NCBI RefSeq assembly: GCF_900059565.1
Contig: NZ_FIZW01000002.1
Location: forward strand, 868,001-932,000
DNA length: 64,000 nucleotides
DNA from: Murdochiella massiliensis
GTDB taxonomy: Bacteria; Bacillota; Clostridia; Tissierellales; Peptoniphilaceae
Direction: 5' to 3'
In this document: one piece after another, positions 1 through 7,508 of the stretch
How the letters are laid out: every line of letters starts with the position of its first letter
How positions within the stretch are numbered: the first letter of the stretch is position 1
Notes under the pieces: model-generated
What the model saw: the letters and a program-made list of their open reading frames with translations, nothing else
The model's database searches: none
What the model was told of the DNA's origin: nothing
Made by a program: the position numbers and the translations under genes

Positions 1-192
1 GACCTTTCGTATCCCATAAACGGCTTTGCTCTGATCGTAAATTTTTCCGATCTCTTTTGAGAGCTGCATGTTTTCAATTTGACGCAGTGTCTGCGCGTTC
101 TGTGCGTTCTTCCACTTGTAATAGCCACTTTCAGAGACTTCGATAACTTTGGCCATTCTAGCAATTGCATGTTCATGACGAAAGCGATACAT
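1..192 (-). CDS. IS3-family transposase OrfB, N-terminal part only (runs off the window)
   Basis: This is the first 64 codons of the same OrfB that is complete at 27929-28783. The fragment covers the N-terminal helix-turn-helix-like region (ESGYYKWK) and stops before the DDE catalytic core. The ATG at 192 is in the -1 frame relative to orfA, and the -1 frame is open back to a run of seven A residues in orfA (plus-strand T run 240-246). The active transposase is therefore expected to be an OrfAB fusion made by -1 frameshifting. Confidence 0.88.
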   Translation of the reverse strand, partial: MYRFRHEHAIARMAKVIEVSESGYYKWKNAQNAQTLRQIENMQLSKEIGKIYDQSKAVYGIRKV

Positions 193-203
193 GAATGCAA
201 ACT

Positions 204-530
204 TTAGTCTCGGGGCATCTTGGCTAGAAAGGCCGCGGCTTTTTTTAAGATGGCAATCTCCTCTTTTAATTCCGCGATTTCTTTGTCCTTAGCGGCTTCC
301 ATCTGCTTCTGCGCACGGGTTAATGTGCTCTCTTTCTTACAAAACTGTTGGATGTTATCCGCTAAGCCCATCTCTCCATAGTTGTTAAACAAGTCCATCC
401 AGCGCAAAAGCGTTGAGGTTTGGATATGGTATTTCTCTGCAACAAGAAATTCTTTGCCTTCGAATTCCGGCTTTAGCGCCTCTTCCACTACGCGTTTTCG
501 AAAAGATTTCGTGTATCTCCGTCGTGTCAT
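204..530 (-). CDS. IS3-family OrfA (helix-turn-helix protein)
   Basis: A 108-residue OrfA typical of the IS3 family. The N-terminal part (MTRRRYTKSFRKRVVEEAL) is a helix-turn-helix that binds the terminal repeats. The C-terminal half is a heptad-rich coiled coil (AELKEEIAILKKA) that mediates multimerisation. The stretch A_AAA_AAA inside codons for LKK is a credible slippery site. A -1 shift there reads through into the OrfB frame without meeting a stop. It differs from the second copy (28795-29121) at a few residues (MDLFNN against IDLYHN, FCKK against FHKK), so the two insertions are recent but not identical. Confidence 0.9.
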   Translation of the reverse strand: MTRRRYTKSFRKRVVEEALKPEFEGKEFLVAEKYHIQTSTLLRWMDLFNNYGEMGLADNIQQFCKKESTLTRAQKQMEAAKDKEIAELKEEIAILKKAAAFLAKMPRD

Positions 531-602
531 GTCATCCTCCTTAAGCCTTTCTTCATTGTATCTTTTTGTTCGTTAAGGCTCTACTTTTTGGGGGACATGT
601 CA

Positions 603-940
603 CTCTTCCGCGAGCCAGGGTTAATCGAGGGCGACCTGTCCCTGGCTGGCACGCCTCTCTTTCGCGAGCCAGGGTTCCACGACAAAAATTAACCCTGCTG
701 GGAAAAGTTGTACTGGCCAGCCAGGGCTATAAACCGCGTACCCGACCCTGGCTGGCGCACATTGTTTTCTACAGCCAGGGCTTGGTAAGCAAAAAGAAAC
801 CCTGGCGATGACATTTTGTTTCACTCAGCCAGGGTTCCACCGCAAAAACCAGCCCTGGCTCGCAAGCTTTCTTCCTGCCAGCCAGGGTTTTGCCGAAAAA
901 ATCGACCCTGGCAAACGTACTACATCTCATCCGGCCAGGG
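603..940. repeat. Family A 54-bp hairpin array (copy A1)
   Basis: The 8-mers AGCCAGGG and CCCTGGCT alternate at 613, 640, 667, 693, 719, 746, 773, 800, 827, 853, 880, 906 and 933, so one arm falls every 26-27 bp in alternating orientation. Each pair can fold into a hairpin with a 19-nt loop. Arms at 693, 800, 906 and 933 carry single changes. The left side is cut by the IS3 element. No convincing coding sequence crosses it. Confidence 0.92.
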
Positions 941-1000
941 TCATGCATAGTTTATGAACGAATCCGCGCCGCCAACAGCAATTCAAGCGGCGCTCCTTCT
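941..1000. repeat. Conserved array tail plus GC-rich hairpin
   Basis: The sequence after the last arm (TGCATAGTTTATGAA, then GCGCCGCCAACAGCA and GCGGCGCTCC) recurs after the arrays ending at 11998 and 18271. A shorter form follows those ending at 27445 and 29372. GCGCCGC/GCGGCGC forms a hairpin. The repeated junction shows that the arrays have a defined right end. Confidence 0.75.
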
Positions 1001-1009
1001 TTTGCCGCA

Positions 1010-3388
1010 TTAAATCTTCATCGCCGTTTCGTAGGCTTGCCAGACGGCCGTCTTGATGTTGCCGATGGCGGCGCAGTCGCCGATAAAATACGTTTGCGAG
1101 CCTGCATGAGCCTTGTCCATCAATGGATCGGGACGATAACCGACTGCGGAAATAACGGAATCACAAGCCACATCGTGCAGAACGCCGGATGCGTCCTTAT
1201 ACGTGACCGCATCCACCTTCACCTCGACCAAAGTGGATTCCAGGAAAACCGGAACCTTATGCAGTGCGAACCATTCCCGCAGATAAGAGGAGTTGGCCAA
1301 GCAAACCCCTTCCGTGGCAATCAGATCTTCCTTCATTTCCAGAATAAACGGCTCCTTGCCCCGCAATGCCAGCTCGTAGGCAATTTCACAGCCGGTAAGG
1401 CTTCCGCCAATGACGGCAACACGTTGGCCGACGCGGAGAGCGTCAGCGGTGGTTTCCGCGGCAGCGGCACCTGCGGTTGCAACGTCTCCGATCGTTTCCG
1501 CAACAGCAGCGTCGTCAGAGGCAGCGACATCGGTAGCACCGGCGGTTGCTGCATTTCCGATCGTTTCCGTAGCACCGGCGTTTGCAGCGTCGGTCGCCTC
1601 TGCAATCATGTCGCCTACGCCTTTCCTGACCGCCGCGCCGCTGCCTTGCTGATCACCTTGCCGGCCATCCTCTTCACCGCGGTTTGTCTCTTCCTCCCGG
1701 TGCGCTTCCAGCGCACGCAGGAAATCCGTAGCCTCGATCGTGCGGTCAAAGCCCGGAACGCGCGAAAGGGTAATGGGCTTTCCGCCGGTGGCGACAATGA
1801 CCGGATCCGTACCGAAGTCGTGGTCGGGCGCAATGGTCTGCTTCAGATGAACGGGAATGTTCAAACGATCCATTTCCTGACGATACCAGGCCAAGAGGTC
1901 GCGCATGGGTTTCTTATAAGACTCGGCGGCTCCCGGAATGACCACACCGCCGAGGCGATCCGTTTGCTCATAAATGACCGGATTATGACCGCGCAATTTG
2001 AGCACGCGTGCCGCCTCCATGCCGCCAACGCCACCGCCAATGATGTGAACCGTTTTCGGTGCATCCGTCTTTTTAATGTAATGCTTGTCCCACTGCATGG
2101 TTTCCGCATTCACAGCGCAACGCGCCAAATGGAGCGAATCCTGCAGTGCCTGCATATTCGGCGTTCCCTTCCACTTGCTCATATTGAAACACGCATTGTG
2201 ACACAGAATGCACGGACGAATTTCTTCCTCTCGTCCTTCCAGCAACTTCGTCACCCACTCCGGATCCGCCAAAAACGCACGTGCAAAGCCGACACCGTCA
2301 ATTGTGCCGGCTGCAACTTCCTTCGCGCCCACGTAGGGATCCATGCGCCCGGCCGGAACGACGGGGATCGTCACGGCTTTTTTGATTTCCTTGACCTCGT
2401 CCAAATTGCAGTTTTCCGGCATATAAATCGGCGGATGGCACCAGTACCAGGCATCATAGGTGCCGTTATCGCAGTTGAGCATGTCATAGCCGGCATCCTG
2501 CAAATAACGTGCCGCCCAACGGGACTCTTCCATGTCCCGGCCGACCTCGGTATATTCTTCCCCGGGAAGGGCTCCCTGACGGAATCCCTTGGTCTTGGAT
2601 TCCACGGAATAGCGCAGAGAAACCGGAAAATCATCGCCACAGACGCGCTTAATCTCCCGGACAATATCCACCGGGAAACGATACCGGTTTTCCCGACTGC
2701 CACCGTAGGCATCCGTGCGCTTGTTGACGTACTTGAGCGTGAACTGATCCAGCAGGTATCCTTCATGGACGGCATGCACTTCTACTCCATCCACACCGGC
2801 ATCCTTAAGGAGCTTTGCGCTTTTGCCGAACGCCTCTACCATCTGTTGGATTTCCTCAACGGTCATCGCGCGGGAAGGCACTTTGTCCGACCAGCGGTTG
2901 GGCGCAGCCGATGCCGAGGCGGTAATCTTGTCCAGATTCATGACGGGCTTGGAAAGGAAGCGCAAAACCGGATTCGTATAAAGTTTCTCCATCATGGGAG
3001 AAATCGTGAAAGAACGGCCGAATCCCGCCGTCAGCTGTACGAAAAGTTTGGCGCCTGTTTGATGGAATTTCGGCAACCATTTTGCCAGATCGTCGTACAT
3101 CCGCTTATTTTTATACAACCACTGGCCATACATGGGGTTATACACCGGCTGGCATCCCGGCAGAACCAGTCCCACATGGTTTTCTGCGATCGTCTGAATA
3201 AAGTGCGCGCCGACCTCGTCGAAGTGATTCTTTTCCATCCATCCCAGCAGATTGGTACCGCCCATCGAGGTGAGCACGATGCGGTTTTTGATTTCCACCT
3301 TGCCGATCTTCCACGGCGTAAAAAGCGGCGCGACCGCCTCGGGTGCATTTTTTTCCATTTCTGCTCTTGTGGTTGTTCCCGTGGTCAT
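1010..3388 (-). CDS. Old Yellow Enzyme-type NADH:flavin oxidoreductase / 2,4-dienoyl-CoA reductase-like, 792 aa
   Basis: Domain order matches the FadH/trimethylamine dehydrogenase class. An FMN TIM barrel spans about residues 15-385 (start PLFTPWKIGKVEIKNRIV). A Fe-S cysteine cluster follows around 390-425 (CILCHNAC and a later ARC). Then come an FAD/NAD Rossmann motif (HIIGGGVGGMEAARVL, about 450) and a second NAD-type motif (VAVIGGSLTGCEIAYE). Family members reduce activated C=C bonds with NAD(P)H; the substrate here is unknown. About 85 residues between the two nucleotide-binding motifs (roughly 570-655) are Ala/Thr/Glu-rich, internally repetitive and not part of the usual fold. The start is set by an AAAGGAGG site just upstream of 3388. 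It is a single gene, with a GNAT gene in the same orientation upstream. Confidence 0.85.
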   Translation of the reverse strand: MTTGTTTRAEMEKNAPEAVAPLFTPWKIGKVEIKNRIVLTSMGGTNLLGWMEKNHFDEVGAHFIQTIAENHVGLVLPGCQPVYNPMYGQWLYKNKRMYDDLAKWLPKFHQTGAKLFVQLTAGFGRSFTISPMMEKLYTNPVLRFLSKPVMNLDKITASASAAPNRWSDKVPSRAMTVEEIQQMVEAFGKSAKLLKDAGVDGVEVHAVHEGYLLDQFTLKYVNKRTDAYGGSRENRYRFPVDIVREIKRVCGDDFPVSLRYSVESKTKGFRQGALPGEEYTEVGRDMEESRWAARYLQDAGYDMLNCDNGTYDAWYWCHPPIYMPENCNLDEVKEIKKAVTIPVVPAGRMDPYVGAKEVAAGTIDGVGFARAFLADPEWVTKLLEGREEEIRPCILCHNACFNMSKWKGTPNMQALQDSLHLARCAVNAETMQWDKHYIKKTDAPKTVHIIGGGVGGMEAARVLKLRGHNPVIYEQTDRLGGVVIPGAAESYKKPMRDLLAWYRQEMDRLNIPVHLKQTIAPDHDFGTDPVIVATGGKPITLSRVPGFDRTIEATDFLRALEAHREEETNRGEEDGRQGDQQGSGAAVRKGVGDMIAEATDAANAGATETIGNAATAGATDVAASDDAAVAETIGDVATAGAAAAETTADALRVGQRVAVIGGSLTGCEIAYELALRGKEPFILEMKEDLIATEGVCLANSSYLREWFALHKVPVFLESTLVEVKVDAVTYKDASGVLHDVACDSVISAVGYRPDPLMDKAHAGSQTYFIGDCAAIGNIKTAVWQAYETAMKI

Positions 3389-3478
3389 GGTCCCCTCCTT
3401 TTTAATATAATTACCTTATTTTTAGTGATGCTGATGACGCGATCTTCTTATTCTGATCGTGCGGATGGTGCGATCTCT

Positions 3479-3982
3479 TTATTCCTTAAGCAACCCCGTT
3501 ATGCAGAGGTTATACGTGAAATCCCCCTTGGTGACGGCGTTGATTTTCTTTCCTTCCAGTCGAAAGCCCACCTTTTCCAACACGCGCCCGGATGCGCAAT
3601 TGGGTTCATAATAAAGTCCGGTGATGCGCACAATATCCAGCTGCGCAAAGGCCAGTCGGCACATTTCGGTTGCCGCCCGGGTCATAATTCCTTTTCCCCA
3701 ATACGGCGTGAGCAGAATATAGCCGATATTAGCATCCCGACGGGACATGCCCTCCCCTTTTTCTACGGAAATGTTGCCGACGATTTTGCCGTCCACCACA
3801 ATAAGGCGCCACAGACCGGTCTTTCCCTCGTTTTCTGCCACCATATTGATCCACCAATCCGCAGATTCATCCGTATAGGGATGGGGAAGGCGATCCGACA
3901 AATACGTCCGATCGACGGCATTACAGACTTTCTTTAACTCTTCCCGGTCTTCCTCCCTCGGAATTTTCAATTGGATGTTCAT
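3479..3982 (-). CDS. GNAT-family N-acetyltransferase (RimJ/RimL type)
   Basis: A 167-residue acetyltransferase. It starts with the β-strand typical of RimJ/RimL enzymes (MNIQLKIPREED). A central strand carries DGKIVGNISVE. The acetyl-CoA loop YWGKGIMTRA corresponds to the Q/RxxGxG/A motif. The C-terminal NCASGRVLEKVGF helix is characteristic of the family, which acetylates N-termini of ribosomal proteins or small molecules. The substrate cannot be read from sequence. It lies about 90 bp upstream of the flavin oxidoreductase on the same strand and may be co-transcribed with it. Confidence 0.82.
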   Translation of the reverse strand: MNIQLKIPREEDREELKKVCNAVDRTYLSDRLPHPYTDESADWWINMVAENEGKTGLWRLIVVDGKIVGNISVEKGEGMSRRDANIGYILLTPYWGKGIMTRAATEMCRLAFAQLDIVRITGLYYEPNCASGRVLEKVGFRLEGKKINAVTKGDFTYNLCITGLLKE

Positions 3983-4036
3983 GTGGTCTCCTTTTGTGTT
4001 GCGTGTGAACAGGGAGTGTTTTTCCCGTCCAGGCGC

Positions 4037-4513
4037 TCATCTTTCCTGCACTTCTTTGCCGGAGAGGTGTTCGATTTCGATTTGATACATCCGAACGCCG
4101 CGCCAACTTCTTTCCATGGCTTGGATGATCAGGTCTTCACTCGGATAATACTTGCGAGCAAATTGTACAAGCGCCGCCTTTGCCGACTCCTCCTCTTCAA
4201 TGGCATGGCATCGACCAAAGACAACGACACTCTCTACGTAGGGCGCCCACTCTTCTTTTCGTATGGTTTCGTTTCCGTAAACCGTAAAGCATACTTTATC
4301 GGAGGCGTTCAGCGCATCGACTTTGTGGCCGGCCTTTGCGCTGTGAAAAATAATCCGTTGCTTCTCCTCGTCGTACCAATAATTGATCGGAATGGCGTAA
4401 GGATAACCTTCGTCGCCGTTAACCGCCAGAACCCCTCGTCGGGCACTGTGTAACAACGCTTTCGCCTGATCCACTGTCCGTTCATTTTTCTTTCTTCGCA
4501 GGGGACGAAACAT
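4037..4513 (-). CDS. Pyridoxamine 5'-phosphate oxidase-like flavoprotein (NimA/HugZ-like split barrel)
   Basis: A small FMN-binding split-barrel protein of about 158 residues. It has the N-terminal ALLHSARRGVLAVNGDEGYP, the central NYWYDEEKQRIIFHSAKAGHK and the C-terminal RSWRGVRMYQIEIEHLSGK seen in the 5-nitroimidazole reductase-like branch of the PNPOx superfamily. Activity is not determined. Three in-frame ATGs (4549, 4531, 4513) are possible. The sequence CAAGGAGAAAATATG is tandemly duplicated, so the last two ATGs each have an AAGGAG site seven bases away. I choose 4513 because family homology begins there. A further in-frame extension upstream to 4672 looks non-conserved. Confidence 0.78.
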   Translation of the reverse strand: MFRPLRRKKNERTVDQAKALLHSARRGVLAVNGDEGYPYAIPINYWYDEEKQRIIFHSAKAGHKVDALNASDKVCFTVYGNETIRKEEWAPYVESVVVFGRCHAIEEEESAKAALVQFARKYYPSEDLIIQAMERSWRGVRMYQIEIEHLSGKEVQER

Positions 4514-4899
4514 ATTTTCTCCTTGATACATATTTTCTCCTTGAAACATTTTTTCTACTTTCGTAAATCGGGCTTCTATGTGTTTTTTTGCTTTGTTTGC
4601 CTTTCCAGTTTTGCTGACGCGTATGGTTTGTGGGGGTTCCTGGGTTTGTGGCGTTCCAGGCTTATCCGTCATTTGCGGATGTGGGAGCGTTCCCGATTTT
4701 GCCGACTTTCACGACTTCGATAGCGTTTCTGCCCCGGCACGTCGGAAGCCGGAGCGCCGGCATGGTTGACGTTTATGCCTTTGCGCATCACTCTGCCATA
4801 ATCGAGGACGCTGCGCCAGCAGAATTATGTTCATACTTTACCCGATCGCATCAAACTTATCTCCTGACACAAGAAAAGATATCAATAATGCGCCCGTAG
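4514..4899. other. Intergenic stretch, no gene recognised
   Basis: It holds the duplicated ribosome-binding segment at 4514-4550 and otherwise only short open frames with no initiation site or family resemblance. I see no RNA gene. Confidence 0.5.
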
Positions 4900-5310
4900 C
4901 CCTGGCTGATAGGCACTATTGCGATTAGCCAGGGTTTGTTGGGGCCTGCTTAACCCTGGCTAACAAGCAGCGTTTGGTCCAACCAGGGTTTGTTCGGGAC
5001 TGTTCGGCCCTGGCTGGCGAGCGGCATTTGAGCCAGCCAGGGTTTCTTGGGACTGCCCGACCCTGGCTGGCAAGCGGCATTTGATCCAGCCAGGGTCCGC
5101 TATGGACTGCCCAGCCCTGGCTGGCAAGCGGAGTTTCATCCAGCCAGGGTTTCTTGGGACTGCCCGACCCTGGCTGGCGAGCAGCATTTCATCCAGCCAG
5201 GGTTTCTTGGGACCTGCCCGACCCTGGCTGGCGAGCGGAATTTAACGCAGCCAGGGTTCGTTGTGGCCTGCTTGGCCCTGGCTGGCGAGCAGCATTTGGT
5301 CCAGCCAGGG
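4900..5310. repeat. Family A 54-bp hairpin array (copy A2), upstream of nuclease 1
   Basis: This is the most regular copy. CCCTGGCT begins at 4900, 4954, 5008, 5061, 5115, 5168, 5222 and 5276. AGCCAGGG (or AACCAGGG at 4981) begins 26-27 bp after each. The unit is a 37-nt hairpin with 9-bp arms (ACCCTGGCT/AGCCAGGGT) and a 17-nt spacer, for eight units. Loops and spacers are similar to each other but not identical. The array ends 154 bp before the start of the nuclease gene at 5464. Confidence 0.95.
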
Positions 5311-5425
5311 CTTTTCAGCATTCACTCGGCCCCAGTCTACCAGTAAATAGCCACCGCTGCCGAACACCCAAATGGAGTGGCTTGGAACACAGGTGGAACA
5401 AAGCTTATGCGATAATAAAGGAGCA

Positions 5426-5467
5426 ATGAAAGGCAGAGCGAATTACCTGCGAAGAGGTGAATCATGA
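5426..5467 (+). CDS. Possible 13-codon leader peptide overlapping the nuclease start
   Basis: An ATG at 5426, preceded by AAAGGAG with only two bases of spacing, opens a 13-codon frame (MKGRANYLRRGES). Its TGA overlaps the ATG of the nuclease gene as ATGA. That geometry would allow translational coupling. The short spacing and the lack of any comparison leave it uncertain. Confidence 0.28.
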   Translation: MKGRANYLRRGES

Positions 5468-6363
5468 ATGGCCAACGAACATCAAAAGAGGGAAAATTTA
5501 CAAAAGAAAGAAAAGTATCTAATGAAAGAAAAACCACAATAGAAAGAAAAACTGCAAAAGATAAAAAATCATCAAACGAGATTGCCGAATACTTGGAAGA
5601 ATTGAAGCGGCGTCTTACCGAGCTGCAATCTGAGCAGATTCCCGGAAAACTGGAAATAAAAACGAATGGTAAGCGGCCAGAATACTTTTACTGCACAAGA
5701 GAGGGCGGCGTTAAGCGCCGCGAGTACATTCCAAAAGCCCGGCAAGAGGAGGTGAAGCGGCTCGCGCAGCAGACGTACAATAATCGAATAGAACGAGTTT
5801 TGAACGCCTTATCGAAAAAACGATGCTTGTCCTACAGGCAAATCGAGTGGACGATTGATCGTGTGTACCAAAATCTACATCCCTTGCGGCAGGCGCTCGT
5901 GGTTCCTGTGCAAGAAACCGCCGAGCAACAGTTTTCCGCATGGAAGGCGCAGCCGTACCGGGGGTTGACATTTCGGGAAGGCGACCCGGACGGCATTCTG
6001 ACCAATAATAATGAACGGGTGCGATCAAAGTCGGAAAAGATTTTGGCCGATCTCTTTCTTGCCCAGGGAATTTTTTATAAATATGAGTGTCCGTTGTTTT
6101 TGCGCGACGAAAAAATCTTCTATCCTGACTTTACCTTTTACCATCCGAGGCGCAAGCAGGAAATCTACTGGGAACATTTCGGACGAATGGATCTGCCGGA
6201 ATATGCGTTACGATCTGCGAGCAAAATTCGCACGTATGAACGAAATGGTATTTTTCTTGGAGACCGACTGATTGCCACCTTCGAAGGGGATAGTCTTATT
6301 CTGGATAGCCGTAGTGTTCAAGACCTCATTGATCACTATGAATTGCGGCTTTGCGCACGCTGA
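5464..6363 (+). CDS. Solitary PD-(D/E)XK-like nuclease-fold protein (paralogue 1)
   Basis: A 299-residue protein. Residues 1-35 are a low-complexity K/E/R/T segment (repeated ERKT). Residues 36-120 are helical and charged. The C-terminal half resembles a restriction-endonuclease-like fold: RSKSEKILADLF (Glu191), then YECPLF, YPDFTF (Asp222) and IYWEHFG (Glu237), then a helix with SKIRTYERNGI. The order E...PD...E is that of PD-(D/E)XK nucleases, though the final Lys is not in the canonical ExK spacing. Genes of this kind occur singly in many Clostridia without assigned function. The paralogue at 16663-17475 shares the whole core. Both have a 54-bp hairpin array 150-180 bp upstream, from different stem families. 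Activity and the link to the repeats are inference. Confidence 0.7.
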   Translation: MNGQRTSKEGKFTKERKVSNERKTTIERKTAKDKKSSNEIAEYLEELKRRLTELQSEQIPGKLEIKTNGKRPEYFYCTREGGVKRREYIPKARQEEVKRLAQQTYNNRIERVLNALSKKRCLSYRQIEWTIDRVYQNLHPLRQALVVPVQETAEQQFSAWKAQPYRGLTFREGDPDGILTNNNERVRSKSEKILADLFLAQGIFYKYECPLFLRDEKIFYPDFTFYHPRRKQEIYWEHFGRMDLPEYALRSASKIRTYERNGIFLGDRLIATFEGDSLILDSRSVQDLIDHYELRLCAR

Positions 6364-6411
6364 ACCGAATACGTTACGCCCATCCCAGCGCCTTCTACTT
6401 TTATCACCGGC

Positions 6412-6514
6412 AAATGGAAACGAGAAATGCTAAGCCAGATGTACAACACCGCCCGGTCGCGTCCTCGTCCGCGCCGACGACGAATTGGAAACGAGAAACG
6501 CTAAGCCAGATGTA
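6412..6514. repeat. Two 32-bp direct repeats 71 bp apart
   Basis: Copies at 6412-6443 and 6483-6514 share GGAAACGAGAAA, one variable base, then GCTAAGCCAGATGTA. Only two copies are present and no cas gene is nearby, so this is not a CRISPR array. It lies in the short gap between the nuclease gene and the convergent carboxypeptidase gene. Confidence 0.7.
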
Positions 6515-6533
6515 GAAACACCCTTTACGCGAG

Positions 6534-7508
6534 CTATTTCTTAAGAAAATCGCTCTCCTCGATCGTCTTGAGAAGATAGGAAAGGTCATCGTAGCGAGAA
6601 TCGTCGGAGGAGGAGCCCATACTTACGATCAAAAACTCTTTTTCCCCTGTGCGGTAAAGGACAACAAGGTTGTAGTCGCCTGCCAAAGACCCCGTTTTAA
6701 TTCCTTCCACTTTTTCGTTGTAATAGGGATCATTCGGGTCGAGGAATCGGTTCGTATTTTTCCAGGATTTTGTCGTTCCATCTGCCAATGTCGCCACATA
6801 CGTGGACTGCGAAATGATTTCACGAAACCAAGATTCCTCTAACAAAGTCTCACAAACGTGTTGCAGATCGACGGCGGTCGTACTCCCCTCAAAATCATAA
6901 CCGCTGGGATCAAACAGACAGGTGTCCTTCCAACCTTTTTGTTGCAAATGCGCGCGCAAATCGTCCAGAAACAGACGAATCCGTTCGTCACTGTTTGTTG
7001 CGTCCGGATGCCGGACTCCGCCAATATAATCCGCCACAACATACGCCGCGTCATTTCCCGACGGAACGAGCATAGCGGCAAAAAGATCCCGCAAAGTATA
7101 GGTTTCTCCGGCTTGCAGGTATGCCAAGGAAGAACCTTCTTTAACGTGAAGCAAGGACTCCTCTTCGACGGTGATCAGCGTGTCCGGCGATGCAATTGTA
7201 CGTGCATACTCAATCGTAAATAACTTAGCAAGGCTTGCCGGACTTTGTTTCTCCGTTTTCTGCTTTTCTACAAAAACGGAATTGTTGCTTCGATCAACCA
7301 AGATCATCGCTTTCGCGTTATATCCGTTTTTCGCACCTGCGCTTTGTCGATAACGCCAAGCGGAAAATTCATCTTTCCAATCGCGAAAATGCTCCGGCTG
7401 CACCGCGTAAAATAAAAAACCGCTGACGGCAAACAGAAAAACGAAAAGAAAAACAAATCGTGTTCTGCGCCGGGAATGCCGTTTTTTTCGGCTCCCACTC
7501 TCTCTCAT
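6534..7508 (-). CDS. D-alanyl-D-alanine carboxypeptidase (peptidase S11, penicillin-binding protein)
   Basis: A 324-residue serine peptidase that trims the terminal D-Ala of peptidoglycan stem peptides. All three active-site motifs are visible: SLAK (Ser92, Lys95), SGN (150-152) and KTG (271-273). An Arg/Lys-rich N-terminus is followed by one hydrophobic segment (about 18-36), so the enzyme is probably anchored by an uncleaved signal. It lacks the long C-terminal amphipathic domain of many DacA/DacF proteins. AAAGGGG precedes the ATG. It stands alone, converging with the nuclease gene. Confidence 0.9.
   Translation of the reverse strand: MRESGSRKKRHSRRRTRFVFLFVFLFAVSGFLFYAVQPEHFRDWKDEFSAWRYRQSAGAKNGYNAKAMILVDRSNNSVFVEKQKTEKQSPASLAKLFTIEYARTIASPDTLITVEEESLLHVKEGSSLAYLQAGETYTLRDLFAAMLVPSGNDAAYVVADYIGGVRHPDATNSDERIRLFLDDLRAHLQQKGWKDTCLFDPSGYDFEGSTTAVDLQHVCETLLEESWFREIISQSTYVATLADGTTKSWKNTNRFLDPNDPYYNEKVEGIKTGSLAGDYNLVVLYRTGEKEFLIVSMGSSSDDSRYDDLSYLLKTIEESDFLKK

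Larger units (their letters stand above)
1..602 (-). mobile_element. IS3-family insertion sequence, truncated by the window edge
   Basis: This stretch is nearly identical to 28592-29193 of the complete element further right, with a few substitutions in orfA. It carries the start of orfB, all of orfA and the orfA-proximal terminal inverted repeat, which ends at 602 and includes TGTCCCCCAAA on the minus strand. The other end lies outside the window. The flank beginning at 603 is a family A palindromic array: ten bases after the insertion comes the arm AGCCAGGG, so the element sits in a hairpin loop, as the second copy does. Confidence 0.9.

Noticed and set aside
890..3937. A 1015-codon open frame on the plus strand opposite the flavin oxidoreductase and GNAT genes
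   Set aside because: It lies antisense to two well-supported genes, has no ribosome-binding site and its translation resembles no protein family. Codon bias of the real strand leaves this frame open. Similar long antisense frames opposite the acyl-CoA dehydrogenase, secA, proS, gpmI and fprA2 were rejected for the same reason.
4900..5310. CRISPR array
   Set aside because: Repeats are 8-9-bp arms in alternating orientation, the intervals are similar to each other and not unique spacers, no repeat of 24-40 bp is conserved, and there are no cas genes.
5047..5346. Protein with repeated PGWQAEFHPARV-like segments across array A2
   Set aside because: The frame changes register between units (53- and 54-bp periods), there is no ribosome-binding site, and equivalent frames in other arrays encode different sequences.
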